Below, piece by piece: positions 8,701-14,556 of a stretch of DNA of 14,556 bases. Position 1 is the first letter of the stretch. Every line of letters starts with the position of its first letter. The stretch covers positions 1-14,556 of the forward strand of contig JAFOBK010000037.1 of NCBI GenBank assembly GCA_017381835.1, given 5' to 3'. A program made the translations under genes and the position numbers. The notes below the pieces were generated by a model. That model was not told the origin of the DNA. It was given only the letters and a program-made list of their open reading frames with translations, and did not search any database. This DNA is from Oscillospiraceae bacterium (GTDB lineage Bacteria; Bacillota_A; Clostridia; Oscillospirales; Oscillospiraceae).

Positions 8701-9512
8701 TCCGTGATCATGCCTTTTTCGAAGGATCGACGCAATTGAGCTAGTTTGTTATGCTCACTTTCCAAATAGGCTTCATAATGAATCGGCCTTTCCAGCTTAA
8801 CGATATTAGCACCATAGGTAGTGTGAATCGACCTAAGGAGCTTACCAAGGCCATTCTCGATGGTGTTTTCCCGTCGATACTCACTGAAAAAGCGGAACTC
8901 AACAGCAGGAATCTCCAAAACTGCGCCGTAGTAGTTGCCATTATAGCTAATAAATCCGTCGCGAATGTCTGTAAAGGCAGAAAACGACTCCATGGGTTCC
9001 GCCTTTCCAGTCTGCTCTTTGTACAGAATTGCCTGTTCAGCAGCGCGCTTTGCTTCCTCTTTTCGACGTTGCCGGATCTGCTCTTTTTCTTCTTCGGAAA
9101 TATCCTCGGATGCAAGGAGCCGATCTTCTTCCTTGATTCGCTCCTTTCGATCCTTCGGGGTTTCATCCGTATCCTTATCCGCGCGGAAAACCTTCGCAAA
9201 GGATTTGCTCTTACTTCCCTCCGGGTCCAAAAGCTGTTCATCAGAGGTAGATCTACGATATGTTCTGCGATAAGCAAAATGACGAAGCATATTGACCAAA
9301 TAGATATAGTTTGGAACTGTATCCATTCGCATCAGTAACAAACCTGCAATAAACAGCACACCAAGAACAATATAGAATTTATAGGGTAGACTGGAGATCA
9401 CCACAAACACGATCATCAAAAAGGCGACCAAACCCACTAAAACATCCGCCAAACGGACACCTTTAAAGAGTTCGATCTGCACTTTTGTTTTTCCGGGTAT
9501 CAATCGTGCCAT
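5781..9512 (-). CDS. PrgI-VirB4 fusion ATPase with long C-terminal extension
   Basis: This 1243-residue protein is the main type IV secretion ATPase. Residues 1-90 resemble a PrgI/VirB3 unit: a short amphipathic start, ELFKGVRLADVLVG, then two membrane helices at about 22-40 and 46-62. A charged linker follows (about 115-170). Residues 175-560 fit the VirB4 N-terminal domain. The motor domain has Walker A GKSGSGKS at 607-614, LDPENEY at 634-640, Walker B VVVVIDEAH at 843-851 and ITQNIKDF at 882-889. In many Gram-positive systems PrgI and VirB4 are separate proteins, so this is a fusion and longer than usual. Beyond about residue 1000 comes an extension: acidic region, helical segment (1080-1116), a 28-residue Ala/Pro/Ser linker (about 1143-1171) and an acidic end module (1172-1243). 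The start has a near-perfect AGGAGGTGA. The VirB4 call is firm; the function of the extension is unknown. Confidence 0.94.
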   Translation of the reverse strand: MARLIPGKTKVQIELFKGVRLADVLVGLVAFLMIVFVVISSLPYKFYIVLGVLFIAGLLLMRMDTVPNYIYLVNMLRHFAYRRTYRRSTSDEQLLDPEGSKSKSFAKVFRADKDTDETPKDRKERIKEEDRLLASEDISEEEKEQIRQRRKEEAKRAAEQAILYKEQTGKAEPMESFSAFTDIRDGFISYNGNYYGAVLEIPAVEFRFFSEYRRENTIENGLGKLLRSIHTTYGANIVKLERPIHYEAYLESEHNKLAQLRRSFEKGMITEDELKTRVEVMYDRIAEVENLCGDEKIVEPFYYIVLFDSDKRQLENQISTAVTTLKSAEMYPKRLDDKELAVFLKYSNCLDIREEEIETLKPSDYARWAMPQYVNVKMRTVEVNGIVTHNLRVVDYPTTVSDAWIAGVFSMPGTKCVIKCRPMDRDKSIRAIDRSLQELRGQYNTTGVDSKRIELETHIETLGSLLATLQQDNESLLEFSVYITAYDLVATENNPNVITPTKSLLPRIPNMKRVVRKAWQESGIRLNNMEFTQMEAFIGSQISAWDPMHKEARGIPSNSLAAAYPWIYANVSDVGGIRLGKSEGVPVFVDFFRRDSERVNSNMVIVGKSGSGKSYATKSLLANLAAEDSKIFILDPENEYTELAKNLHGKFINVGNAQNGRLNPFHIITALDDDEAGGESANSYATHLQFLEEFFRQILPDCDKDALEYLNSLVDRVYINKGITPDSDFSKLRPEDYPVFDDLYDAILAEFQQTDNDYLRSNLRVLMNYIAKFSAGGRNASIWNGHSTITTEENFTVFNFQSLLANRNNTVANAQMLLVLKYIDNEIIKNRDYNTKYGLKRKVVVVIDEAHVFIDTKFPVALDFMFQLAKRIRKYNGMQIVITQNIKDFVGSEEIARKSTAIINACQYSFIFALSPNDIEDLCKLYEKAGGINESEQEQITTAPRGQTFAIMSPSSRSTFQIEVPSSVVQMFRQPDYVSQYFVGEEGDKYWEEFIGSSRLTRLEHKMNMLDDETSEEPIQEHKTITFVELTEDEIQEETKKDRVVVVEEAAPAAVQEEPRPEPVQPQVIHTVVQTAPASDETAQQLAKILGNFSFEAIRSEINHRFEALRRDLEEKSGAPNKRQEESNKPATTATFQIETAKIPAPAPAPASTSAPAPAPAPVSAPVSAPAKRDYSDLIMPDEKHSGDTEEETSGGIDIMALLSAQAKKMENISTIEMMEMYGEDFSEVTLEELEKYINKNHK
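6001..6084 (-). repeat. Hexanucleotide repeat encoding an Ala-Pro linker in VirB4
   Basis: Fourteen consecutive imperfect 6-bp units, read on the plus strand as GCAGGC, GCAGAC, ACAGGC, GCAGGT and similar, fill this stretch. On the coding strand they encode a 28-residue run of Ala and Pro with some Ser, Thr and Val, between the ATPase-proximal extension and the end module of the PrgI-VirB4 protein. Six-base units keep the frame when copy number changes, so the linker length may vary between strains. Confidence 0.88.
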
Positions 9513-9516
9513 AGTT

Positions 9517-9525
9517 TCACCTCCT
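9517..9525 (-). promoter_or_regulatory. Near-consensus ribosome binding site of PrgI-VirB4
   Basis: AGGAGGTGA stands 4 nt before the ATG at 9512 (7 nt from the AGGAGG core). It fixes this start and predicts strong translation of the fused PrgI domain, so PrgI is not a separate upstream gene. Confidence 0.85.
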
Positions 9526-9554
9526 ACTTAGTAATTTGTAAATTAAGAACTATT

Positions 9555-11666
9555 CTATTGCTTGTGCAACGACTTTGGCGGCCGCTTAACAGGTTTCTGT
9601 GTCTGCGCTGCCTGACCGGCCGCATAGGGATCTGTTGTTTGCTGACCGGGATTCAGATTGTGTTCATTAAATGCATTGGCCATTGCCGCAATTTTGGAAG
9701 ATTGCTGAACCATTGGCGAGCTTTTTCCTGCATTTTGCACATCAAGGGCCGCAGCCTTTGCCGCGATCTCGGGTGATTTTCCCTGGTTACGGGCATCAAA
9801 TGCCGCAGCCATTGCCGCAATCCTGGGTGACTGCTGACCAACCGGGGCAGAGTCAAAGCTCTCAAATCCGGTCGTTGTCTGAACGGGATTTGGAGTCGAT
9901 TGACCCTCGGGCACGGGAGCAGAGTGGCTCTCAGGCACAGAATCCGCGTTGCCACTATTGCGCCATGCGGAGATCTTGCTTGCTAGCGCTTTACCGCCGG
10001 AATAGACAGCTTTACCTGCAGTCTTACCGCCGTAATACGCGCCATAGCCCAAACCCAGGCCAACGCCGGCTGCACCTTTAAGACCCATCTTTGCACCAAA
10101 GCCTAGTGCAGAAAGACCAGCTCCACCAGCTGTTTTAAAGGCTTTTCCGCCAACAAAACCGGCAAACCGCTCGCCTTTACCAACCACGCTCTTGGCGGTA
10201 CCGCTCATATCACCGGCTGTGATAGACTGCCAGCCTGCATTATCCGCAAGAATACCCGTAATCAGGTTGGTTGCTTTTTCCGATACCTCGAATCCACCCA
10301 AAACGATCACCAATTTTGCCAATATATTGGCTACTGGGTTTGCAAACAGGACCAAATTTGGGTCAGTTACAATCGGCATAAAGAGCAATAGCACCCGCAT
10401 GGATATGACTGTGCCAAAAACACTAAAGCTTTGCACGATGAAGGCTGTGGTCCACTGTTTAAATTTCGCGCCATCATCCAGTGGAGAAACCGCAAGAATC
10501 AAAGGAGAAATTAAGTATAGCAGCAGCATATTGAAGATACGACCAACACAGTTCAATATAATCGTGACCAGTGTTACCAGCATTTTATAGCAGGTTAAAA
10601 ACAGAATTAGATAGTCAAATGCCGCAATACCAATATCGAAATCTTCATTGACCGTATCCAGATCATAAATGCTCTTTTCACCATAGTAATAGGCACCGCG
10701 CAAAGGATCTGTCAAACTGGGACTTACATTATAATCCTCGTTCTTGGCGGCTCGCATAGTAGCCATCAAGAATAAGAAACGATCCATTGGAAGGCTGCTG
10801 CGGGAAGGTTGGTAATGACGCTGATACTCTTCCAGCGGCTTAAAAGAACCGTTTACCTTCAGCAGATCCATAGCTTGCAAAATGGAATTAGAAACACTTT
10901 CGTGATAGACATCCAGGCTTAAATCCCGATCCAGGCTGGCAGAATTGGCTATTTTTTGCAAAGCCGATTGCCAGGTAGCGATGGTATTTCCTTCTACATC
11001 GGTAGTCACATAATGGAAATCAAATACGCCTTGCTGTTTCAAATATTGAAGGTCAAGCCGCACTTCATTGAAACACTTATTTAAGTTGAAACGATTATTG
11101 TAGGATGGATTTAATGAAAAATTGCCAATCGTATTCAACGCACGAGCCATTGCCGCATACTCTTCGTCCGTATATGTAATGGATTCCTCTTCACCCAAAT
11201 CATCCGCATTGATAAATACATAATTTATCTGCTGCATCAGCAAGGTTGTTGCATTAAGCACCATAGTAATGATGAGGCTCATACACAAGATGGTCAAGGC
11301 AGACTTGAACAAGCCAGTGAGTATTTGCCCATAACTGCGCTTTTCCTTGTCGCTCGTGTCAAACAGCTTTTTGATCACTGCTGCGATGGCAAAGGCAAAG
11401 CCTACCGTTAATCCGATCAAAGCCATGCCCCAATAGATTTTAGAAACTGTGGTATTGGAGAAGAAAATATTTATCAGATAATCAAAGTCGCCATCGTAAG
11501 AAACCTTACTCAGACCTGCCATGACCTCAAACATGCTGTAAAGCAGGTTTATGATCCAGCAACAGCCCACCGAAAGATAGTATAGTAATTTATAGATCGT
11601 CGAGTACAAGATGGACTGAAGTCCGTTCATAATGGTATCACCCATACCACTAAGCATATCTTCCAT
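9555..11666 (-). CDS. VirB6/TrbL-like polytopic T4SS channel protein
   Basis: This 703-residue protein has the layout of Gram-positive VirB6/TrbL channel components. Hydrophobic segments lie at about 20-52, 77-98, 116-152, 350-397, 408-433 and 440-460. Between the third and fourth is a large soluble loop (about 155-345), which is probably extracytoplasmic. A Gly/Ala-rich stretch (about 500-565) resembles the glycine-rich region often seen after the membrane core of these proteins. The tail (about 570-703) is hydrophilic, with three related 18-residue Ala-rich units and a basic end KRPPKSLHKQ. The ATG at 11666 is chosen because AGGTGA lies just upstream; a GTG at 11675 is part of that site and has no spaced ribosome binding site of its own. 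The gene stands between the Ig-like protein and the PrgI-VirB4 gene, the expected neighbourhood for a VirB6. The assignment rests on topology and context, since VirB6 proteins are poorly conserved in sequence. Confidence 0.82.
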   Translation of the reverse strand: MEDMLSGMGDTIMNGLQSILYSTIYKLLYYLSVGCCWIINLLYSMFEVMAGLSKVSYDGDFDYLINIFFSNTTVSKIYWGMALIGLTVGFAFAIAAVIKKLFDTSDKEKRSYGQILTGLFKSALTILCMSLIITMVLNATTLLMQQINYVFINADDLGEEESITYTDEEYAAMARALNTIGNFSLNPSYNNRFNLNKCFNEVRLDLQYLKQQGVFDFHYVTTDVEGNTIATWQSALQKIANSASLDRDLSLDVYHESVSNSILQAMDLLKVNGSFKPLEEYQRHYQPSRSSLPMDRFLFLMATMRAAKNEDYNVSPSLTDPLRGAYYYGEKSIYDLDTVNEDFDIGIAAFDYLILFLTCYKMLVTLVTIILNCVGRIFNMLLLYLISPLILAVSPLDDGAKFKQWTTAFIVQSFSVFGTVISMRVLLLFMPIVTDPNLVLFANPVANILAKLVIVLGGFEVSEKATNLITGILADNAGWQSITAGDMSGTAKSVVGKGERFAGFVGGKAFKTAGGAGLSALGFGAKMGLKGAAGVGLGLGYGAYYGGKTAGKAVYSGGKALASKISAWRNSGNADSVPESHSAPVPEGQSTPNPVQTTTGFESFDSAPVGQQSPRIAAMAAAFDARNQGKSPEIAAKAAALDVQNAGKSSPMVQQSSKIAAMANAFNEHNLNPGQQTTDPYAAGQAAQTQKPVKRPPKSLHKQ
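9645..9830 (-). repeat. Three 18-residue Ala-rich units in the tail of the VirB6-like protein
   Basis: The coding strand contains three related units: SPRIAAMAAAFDARNQGK, SPEIAAKAAALDVQNAGK and, after an 8-residue spacer (SPMVQQS region), SKIAAMANAFNEHNLNPG. The shared pattern is S-x-x-I-A-A-x-A-x-A followed by Phe or Leu, then Asp or Asn, then Asn two residues on. The DNA units on the plus strand share gccgcagcc-attgccgc-like cores. Each unit should form a short amphipathic helix. Confidence 0.8.
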
Positions 11667-11671
11667 TTTCT

Positions 11672-11677
11672 TCACCT
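11672..11677 (-). promoter_or_regulatory. Ribosome binding site deciding the VirB6-like start
   Basis: AGGTGA lies 5 nt before the ATG at 11666. The in-frame GTG at 11675 is part of this sequence and has only a poorly spaced GAGG in front of it, so the shorter protein is favoured. Confidence 0.7.
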
Positions 11678-11697
11678 GCCTCTATGGGAATTTTGCT

Positions 11698-12576
11698 TTA
11701 ACGAACGCGTAAATGTTTTCTGGAGTGTACAAGGTAAATAATGATACCAACACAAGAGCTAATAATCAGTAAGAAGAACAGCCAACTGTTGCCATCAAAA
11801 TAGATTAAAATTGTAAAAGAATAGGTTGTTTTATTACCGGCTTCGTCCGCCAGTTCAATAAAATATTCGCCGCTTTCCGTAAGCACATCTTTTTTGCCAA
11901 TCTTTTCTCCGTCGTGATAGATTGTAATATGCGCCGCATTTTTTGCTTCGGAAATGTCAACCGGGCCCTGTGCCTTCCCATCTTTTACATTTTCTAAAGA
12001 GAGTACCGGGCCTGTAAAATCTGTCTTTAACAGAAGCTGGTATGGCACATTGGTTTTCATACAGCGATAATGGATATTATATTCGCCCTCTTGGGTAAGC
12101 TTAATATAATTTTTCTCAAAAGAAATCGGTTCTTCGTTTAAGGTCGCCTCTGTAAATTCAAACCCTGCAGGCAACGCATAACTGGTAACAGAGTTGCAAA
12201 GCTTCGGCACGATTGTAAAGGAAAACAATCTTTCCGAAACATTTCCTCCTACATACATTACCACGTACTCGCCGGGTGTTTGAACGGTTCCTCCGGAAAT
12301 GCTCTGCAGCCGTTCTCCGTTCAAATACACTTCCAAAGTTACACCTGTATCTGCTTTCACAGATACTGCTTGTTCGGTTATCATACCATCTGCTACGTTA
12401 CTACGCACTGCCTGAGAAGCGGTTGCATTCACATAATATAAAAAGGAAGTCTCTTTGGAATCGTAATAGGTATTACCGGCTATATGTAACGGCATATCGG
12501 CCTGCGCTGCAAAAACAGGCATAGCCACCGCACACATAAAGACGAGAACCGCAAACAGTAAGCAAAGTTTTTTCAT
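11698..12576 (-). CDS. Secreted Ig-like protein with C-terminal membrane anchor, in the T4SS operon
   Basis: This is a 292-residue protein without a recognised family name. Residues 1-24 form a signal peptide (MKKLCLL, hydrophobic core, cleavage near VFAA). The body contains about three beta-rich Ig-like units, each closing on a GEY motif (102-104, 164-166, 236-238). The last reads ELADEAGNKTTYSFTI, typical of bacterial Ig-like domains. Residues 264-283 are a membrane helix and the tail HSRKHLRVR is basic, predicting an extracellular N-terminus and a cytoplasmic C-terminus. The start is the ATG at 12576, because GAGGTG lies 6 nt upstream; an in-frame GTG at 12585 is part of that ribosome binding site. 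It sits 12 nt after the coupling ATPase and 31 nt before the VirB6-like gene, so it probably belongs to the secretion apparatus, perhaps as a wall-spanning or scaffold part. VirB8 proteins have the opposite topology, so homology to VirB8 is not claimed. Confidence 0.85.
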   Translation of the reverse strand: MKKLCLLFAVLVFMCAVAMPVFAAQADMPLHIAGNTYYDSKETSFLYYVNATASQAVRSNVADGMITEQAVSVKADTGVTLEVYLNGERLQSISGGTVQTPGEYVVMYVGGNVSERLFSFTIVPKLCNSVTSYALPAGFEFTEATLNEEPISFEKNYIKLTQEGEYNIHYRCMKTNVPYQLLLKTDFTGPVLSLENVKDGKAQGPVDISEAKNAAHITIYHDGEKIGKKDVLTESGEYFIELADEAGNKTTYSFTILIYFDGNSWLFFLLIISSCVGIIIYLVHSRKHLRVR

Positions 12577-12582
12577 ATTATG

Positions 12583-12588
12583 CACCTC
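12583..12588 (-). promoter_or_regulatory. Ribosome binding site adjoining the VirD4 stop
   Basis: GAGGTG begins directly after the TAA stop of the coupling ATPase and lies 6 nt before the ATG at 12576. It supports that ATG over the in-frame GTG at 12585, which is the end of this very site, and points to translational coupling of the two genes. Confidence 0.75.
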
Positions 12589-14556
12589 TTACTGTCCCAG
12601 CACGAGCCGGTTGCGATTGCCCAAGTCATAGTATACCGCTTCTGCGCGGAACACATGGCTGCGGATCTCGCCCAGATCCATCTGTCCGAACTTATAATAG
12701 GGGCATTTATAGCTTGGTGTGTACTTCGTCTTGAGGGGATAGTTACCAAAGGTAACAATGATTGCGTTGCCAGTGCTGACCTTATTGTTAAGCTTTTGCA
12801 GCTCAGACGGGTAAATCAGCGGACGCACCTGGGTCTGGGTGGAAACATTGATGTCCCCTTCCTTGGAACCCAGGCCTGTAGAGGTAGAATTGGTTCTGAC
12901 AGTCATGTTGCCGCACAGCTCCGAAAACTCCTTACAGGTACCGATATCATTGGAACCGATGAACATCTTCATAGCACAGTTGGACTTTACGATGTCCGCC
13001 ACCTGCTCGCCGTAAACATTGTTAAGCTGAGAATAGCTCTGCACCACCATATTGAACCAGATCTTACGGGAACGGCCAACGGTGATCATCTTGTCAAATT
13101 TCTCGATCTTCGGCATATTACCAAACTCGTCCAAAATGAAGTAAACATTTCTGGGCAAGCTCAGATCTTCACGGGCGGAGGCCACCTTGATCAGCGCCTT
13201 ATACATACACAGCACGAACACCGCCGCCAATCCATGACGGGTATCCTTTTCGTCGGGGATCTTCATAAACAACGCCGTAGGCCGCTCTGCAAACTGAGAA
13301 GCCACGATATCTGTGGCGCTGGTCAGTCCGCACAGACCACGGTCATTGAACATATTCAATTTATCAAAGGTAATGGACATATAGCTGGACATAGTCGCCT
13401 CAGCTGCGGAAAGCACCTGCCGGGACAGCGTTACTGCCTGGGACAAGGGGCTACGGCCCTTAAAGTAATCCTTCAGAGCCTGATAATTGTTCTCACTGTT
13501 TGCCAGTGCTTTATTCAAATTATAGAAATTAAACTTCTCCTTGGTCATACCAAGGGAGGGGTCCTCACTGTCTTCCAGCATTGCCAGACAGGTCGCCAGA
13601 ATGATAGAACGAGCACCCTTTTCCCACAAGGGGTCTTTTTCATTTTCAATGGGACAAATGACGGAGATCAAGTCGTTCAGATCCTCGTACATTTCGTCAT
13701 AGATCTTCTGCTTTGCAACAGAAACATCGTCATAGCAATGGGTAAGGTCAGCATAGGCTTTCCCCTGCCACTGGGCCCAGACCGCACCGTTTTCGGCCAT
13801 GCCGTCCATCTGTTTCAGTTCCGGGTAGTCTGCCATAGAATCTCGGTGGACAACAATCCCCTTGCCGGCATGTACATATTCCTGATACATATCCCAAATT
13901 CCGCCCAAGGGATTCCAACGGCTGGAGGAATAGGTATCACGCAGATCCAGCAGCAGCACATCATAACCCCGTTCCTTCAGGTACTTGGAGTGCATGGCAA
14001 ACAATTCACCCTTGGGGTCAGTCATAATCATACTGGAACCGCAATTGGTGGCACCTAAAAGCTGGATCATCGGGTTAATGAAGGTAGTTGTCTTACCGGA
14101 ACCGGTAGCACCAATGATCAAAGAGTGGGCATTCGGCATAAAATTACACTGGAGTTTTCCTTTTTTATCGAGGATTGCACGCATGGGTACACCGTCGCGT
14201 TTTGCCTCGCCGGCATTATCATAATCAAATTGGTAGAAGAACTTATCCCGCTCTTTATCGGTCATAAAGCGGCTGTTCTCCAAAACGCCGTCAACCATAG
14301 CCTTTTCTGCTTTTCCACCAAAAAAGCTTCCGTTAAACAGGCCTCGCATATGACCGCCGCCCAGCCAGAATACAGCCCACAGGACCAAAACGATCATTCC
14401 GCCGGTCAGCCAGGTCGCCGGCTGCAGCAGATACATCGGATGCCACAGGAAAGGCTCGCCGCTTACCATAGCCCCAAGATTGGAGATAACAAGCCGGACT
14501 ATATAGCCAATCGCCAGTATACCGATTGCCACGACCGCTATATTGATAGCCAGGAA
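12589..14556 (-). CDS. VirD4/TraG-type type IV secretion coupling ATPase, 5' end outside the window
   Basis: This is a membrane-anchored AAA+/RecA-like ATPase of the VirD4/TraG family, which brings substrates to the type IV secretion channel at the cytoplasmic membrane. The frame is open to the window edge with no stop. Its first visible codons (TTC CTG GCT ATC AAT) already encode a hydrophobic segment, so the start lies upstream, and the in-frame GTG at 14532 is probably internal. Counting from that GTG there are membrane segments at about 1-18 and 43-58, Walker A GATGSGKTT at 141-149, the family motif MTDPKGEL at 170-177, and Walker B FILDEFGN at 465-472 followed by VGRSRK and VVQSY. About 60 residues (222-283) between the SRWNPLGG and DPLWEKGARS motifs look longer than in typical Gram-positive relatives. 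The C-terminus is short, with no long acidic tail. The TAA stop overlaps the ribosome binding site of the next gene, suggesting co-transcription and coupled translation. The family assignment is firm; whether the substrate is DNA or protein is not known. Confidence 0.93.
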   Translation of the reverse strand, partial: FLAINIAVVAIGILAIGYIVRLVISNLGAMVSGEPFLWHPMYLLQPATWLTGGMIVLVLWAVFWLGGGHMRGLFNGSFFGGKAEKAMVDGVLENSRFMTDKERDKFFYQFDYDNAGEAKRDGVPMRAILDKKGKLQCNFMPNAHSLIIGATGSGKTTTFINPMIQLLGATNCGSSMIMTDPKGELFAMHSKYLKERGYDVLLLDLRDTYSSSRWNPLGGIWDMYQEYVHAGKGIVVHRDSMADYPELKQMDGMAENGAVWAQWQGKAYADLTHCYDDVSVAKQKIYDEMYEDLNDLISVICPIENEKDPLWEKGARSIILATCLAMLEDSEDPSLGMTKEKFNFYNLNKALANSENNYQALKDYFKGRSPLSQAVTLSRQVLSAAEATMSSYMSITFDKLNMFNDRGLCGLTSATDIVASQFAERPTALFMKIPDEKDTRHGLAAVFVLCMYKALIKVASAREDLSLPRNVYFILDEFGNMPKIEKFDKMITVGRSRKIWFNMVVQSYSQLNNVYGEQVADIVKSNCAMKMFIGSNDIGTCKEFSELCGNMTVRTNSTSTGLGSKEGDINVSTQTQVRPLIYPSELQKLNNKVSTGNAIIVTFGNYPLKTKYTPSYKCPYYKFGQMDLGEIRSHVFRAEAVYYDLGNRNRLVLGQ

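Noticed and set aside
11667..11675. GTG start giving a three-residue-longer VirB6-like protein
   Set aside because: The GTG is part of the AGGTGA ribosome binding site that serves the ATG at 11666.
12577..12585. GTG start for the Ig-like protein
   Set aside because: The GTG is the end of the GAGGTG ribosome binding site for the ATG at 12576. The signal peptide also reads better from MKKLC.
12580..14058. 492-codon plus-strand frame
   Set aside because: It is fully antisense to the coupling ATPase with its intact Walker motifs, and the protein shows no domain.
1..14556. Relaxase, integrase, tRNA, insertion sequence or origin
   Set aside because: None of the minus-strand genes has the relevant motifs, and no tRNA-like cloverleaf or terminal inverted repeats were seen by eye.

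Overview
The window looks like chromosomal or integrated-element DNA from a low- to mid-GC Gram-positive Clostridia member, perhaps a gut Oscillospiraceae or Lachnospiraceae. The grounds are a PrgI-type (Gram-positive VirB3-like) domain, strong AGGAGG-type ribosome binding sites, a Firmicute-style lipobox, cell-surface proteins with no outer-membrane features, and a SpoIIAA-like STAS protein. The taxonomic placement is inference from gene style, not a match to a named genome.

Every credible gene is on the minus strand, so the window reads from base 14556 down to base 1. In transcription order it holds: (1) a VirD4/TraG-type coupling ATPase whose 5' end lies outside the window; (2) a 292-residue secreted, Ig-like protein with one C-terminal membrane anchor; (3) a 703-residue VirB6/TrbL-type polytopic membrane protein with a repetitive Ala-rich tail; (4) a 1243-residue fusion of a PrgI domain to a VirB4 ATPase, with a long C-terminal extension carrying an Ala-Pro linker; (5) a 99-residue STAS-domain protein of the anti-sigma-factor-antagonist type; (6) a 1513-residue secreted protein that appears to be built of about eight PLAT-like beta-sandwich repeats and ends in a Thr/Pro/Glu tail; (7) a 233-residue lipoprotein made of two related halves; and (8) the first 30 codons of an unidentified gene. 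Gaps are 3 to 42 nt, except for 88 nt between genes 6 and 7, which holds a strong 35-nt stem-loop. This looks like one operon.

Together, genes 1, 3 and 4 form the energising and channel core of a Gram-positive type IV secretion system: two ATPases, a VirB6-like channel protein and a PrgI inner-membrane part. Genes 2, 6 and 7 would supply extracytoplasmic or surface material. The STAS protein in the middle suggests regulation by partner switching, or a phospho-regulated scaffold. No relaxase, integrase, VirB8-like protein or peptidoglycan hydrolase lies in the window, although the flanks are not visible. The locus could be part of a conjugative element or a secretion/surface machine that is not conjugative. 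The combination of a STAS regulator, a PrgI-VirB4 fusion and a giant secreted multi-repeat protein is the main reason to look further.

The plus strand has several long open frames, but all lie antisense to clearly functional minus-strand genes and encode biased, domain-free proteins. No RNA genes, insertion sequences or CRISPR arrays were seen. No gene-free stretch exceeds 300 bases.
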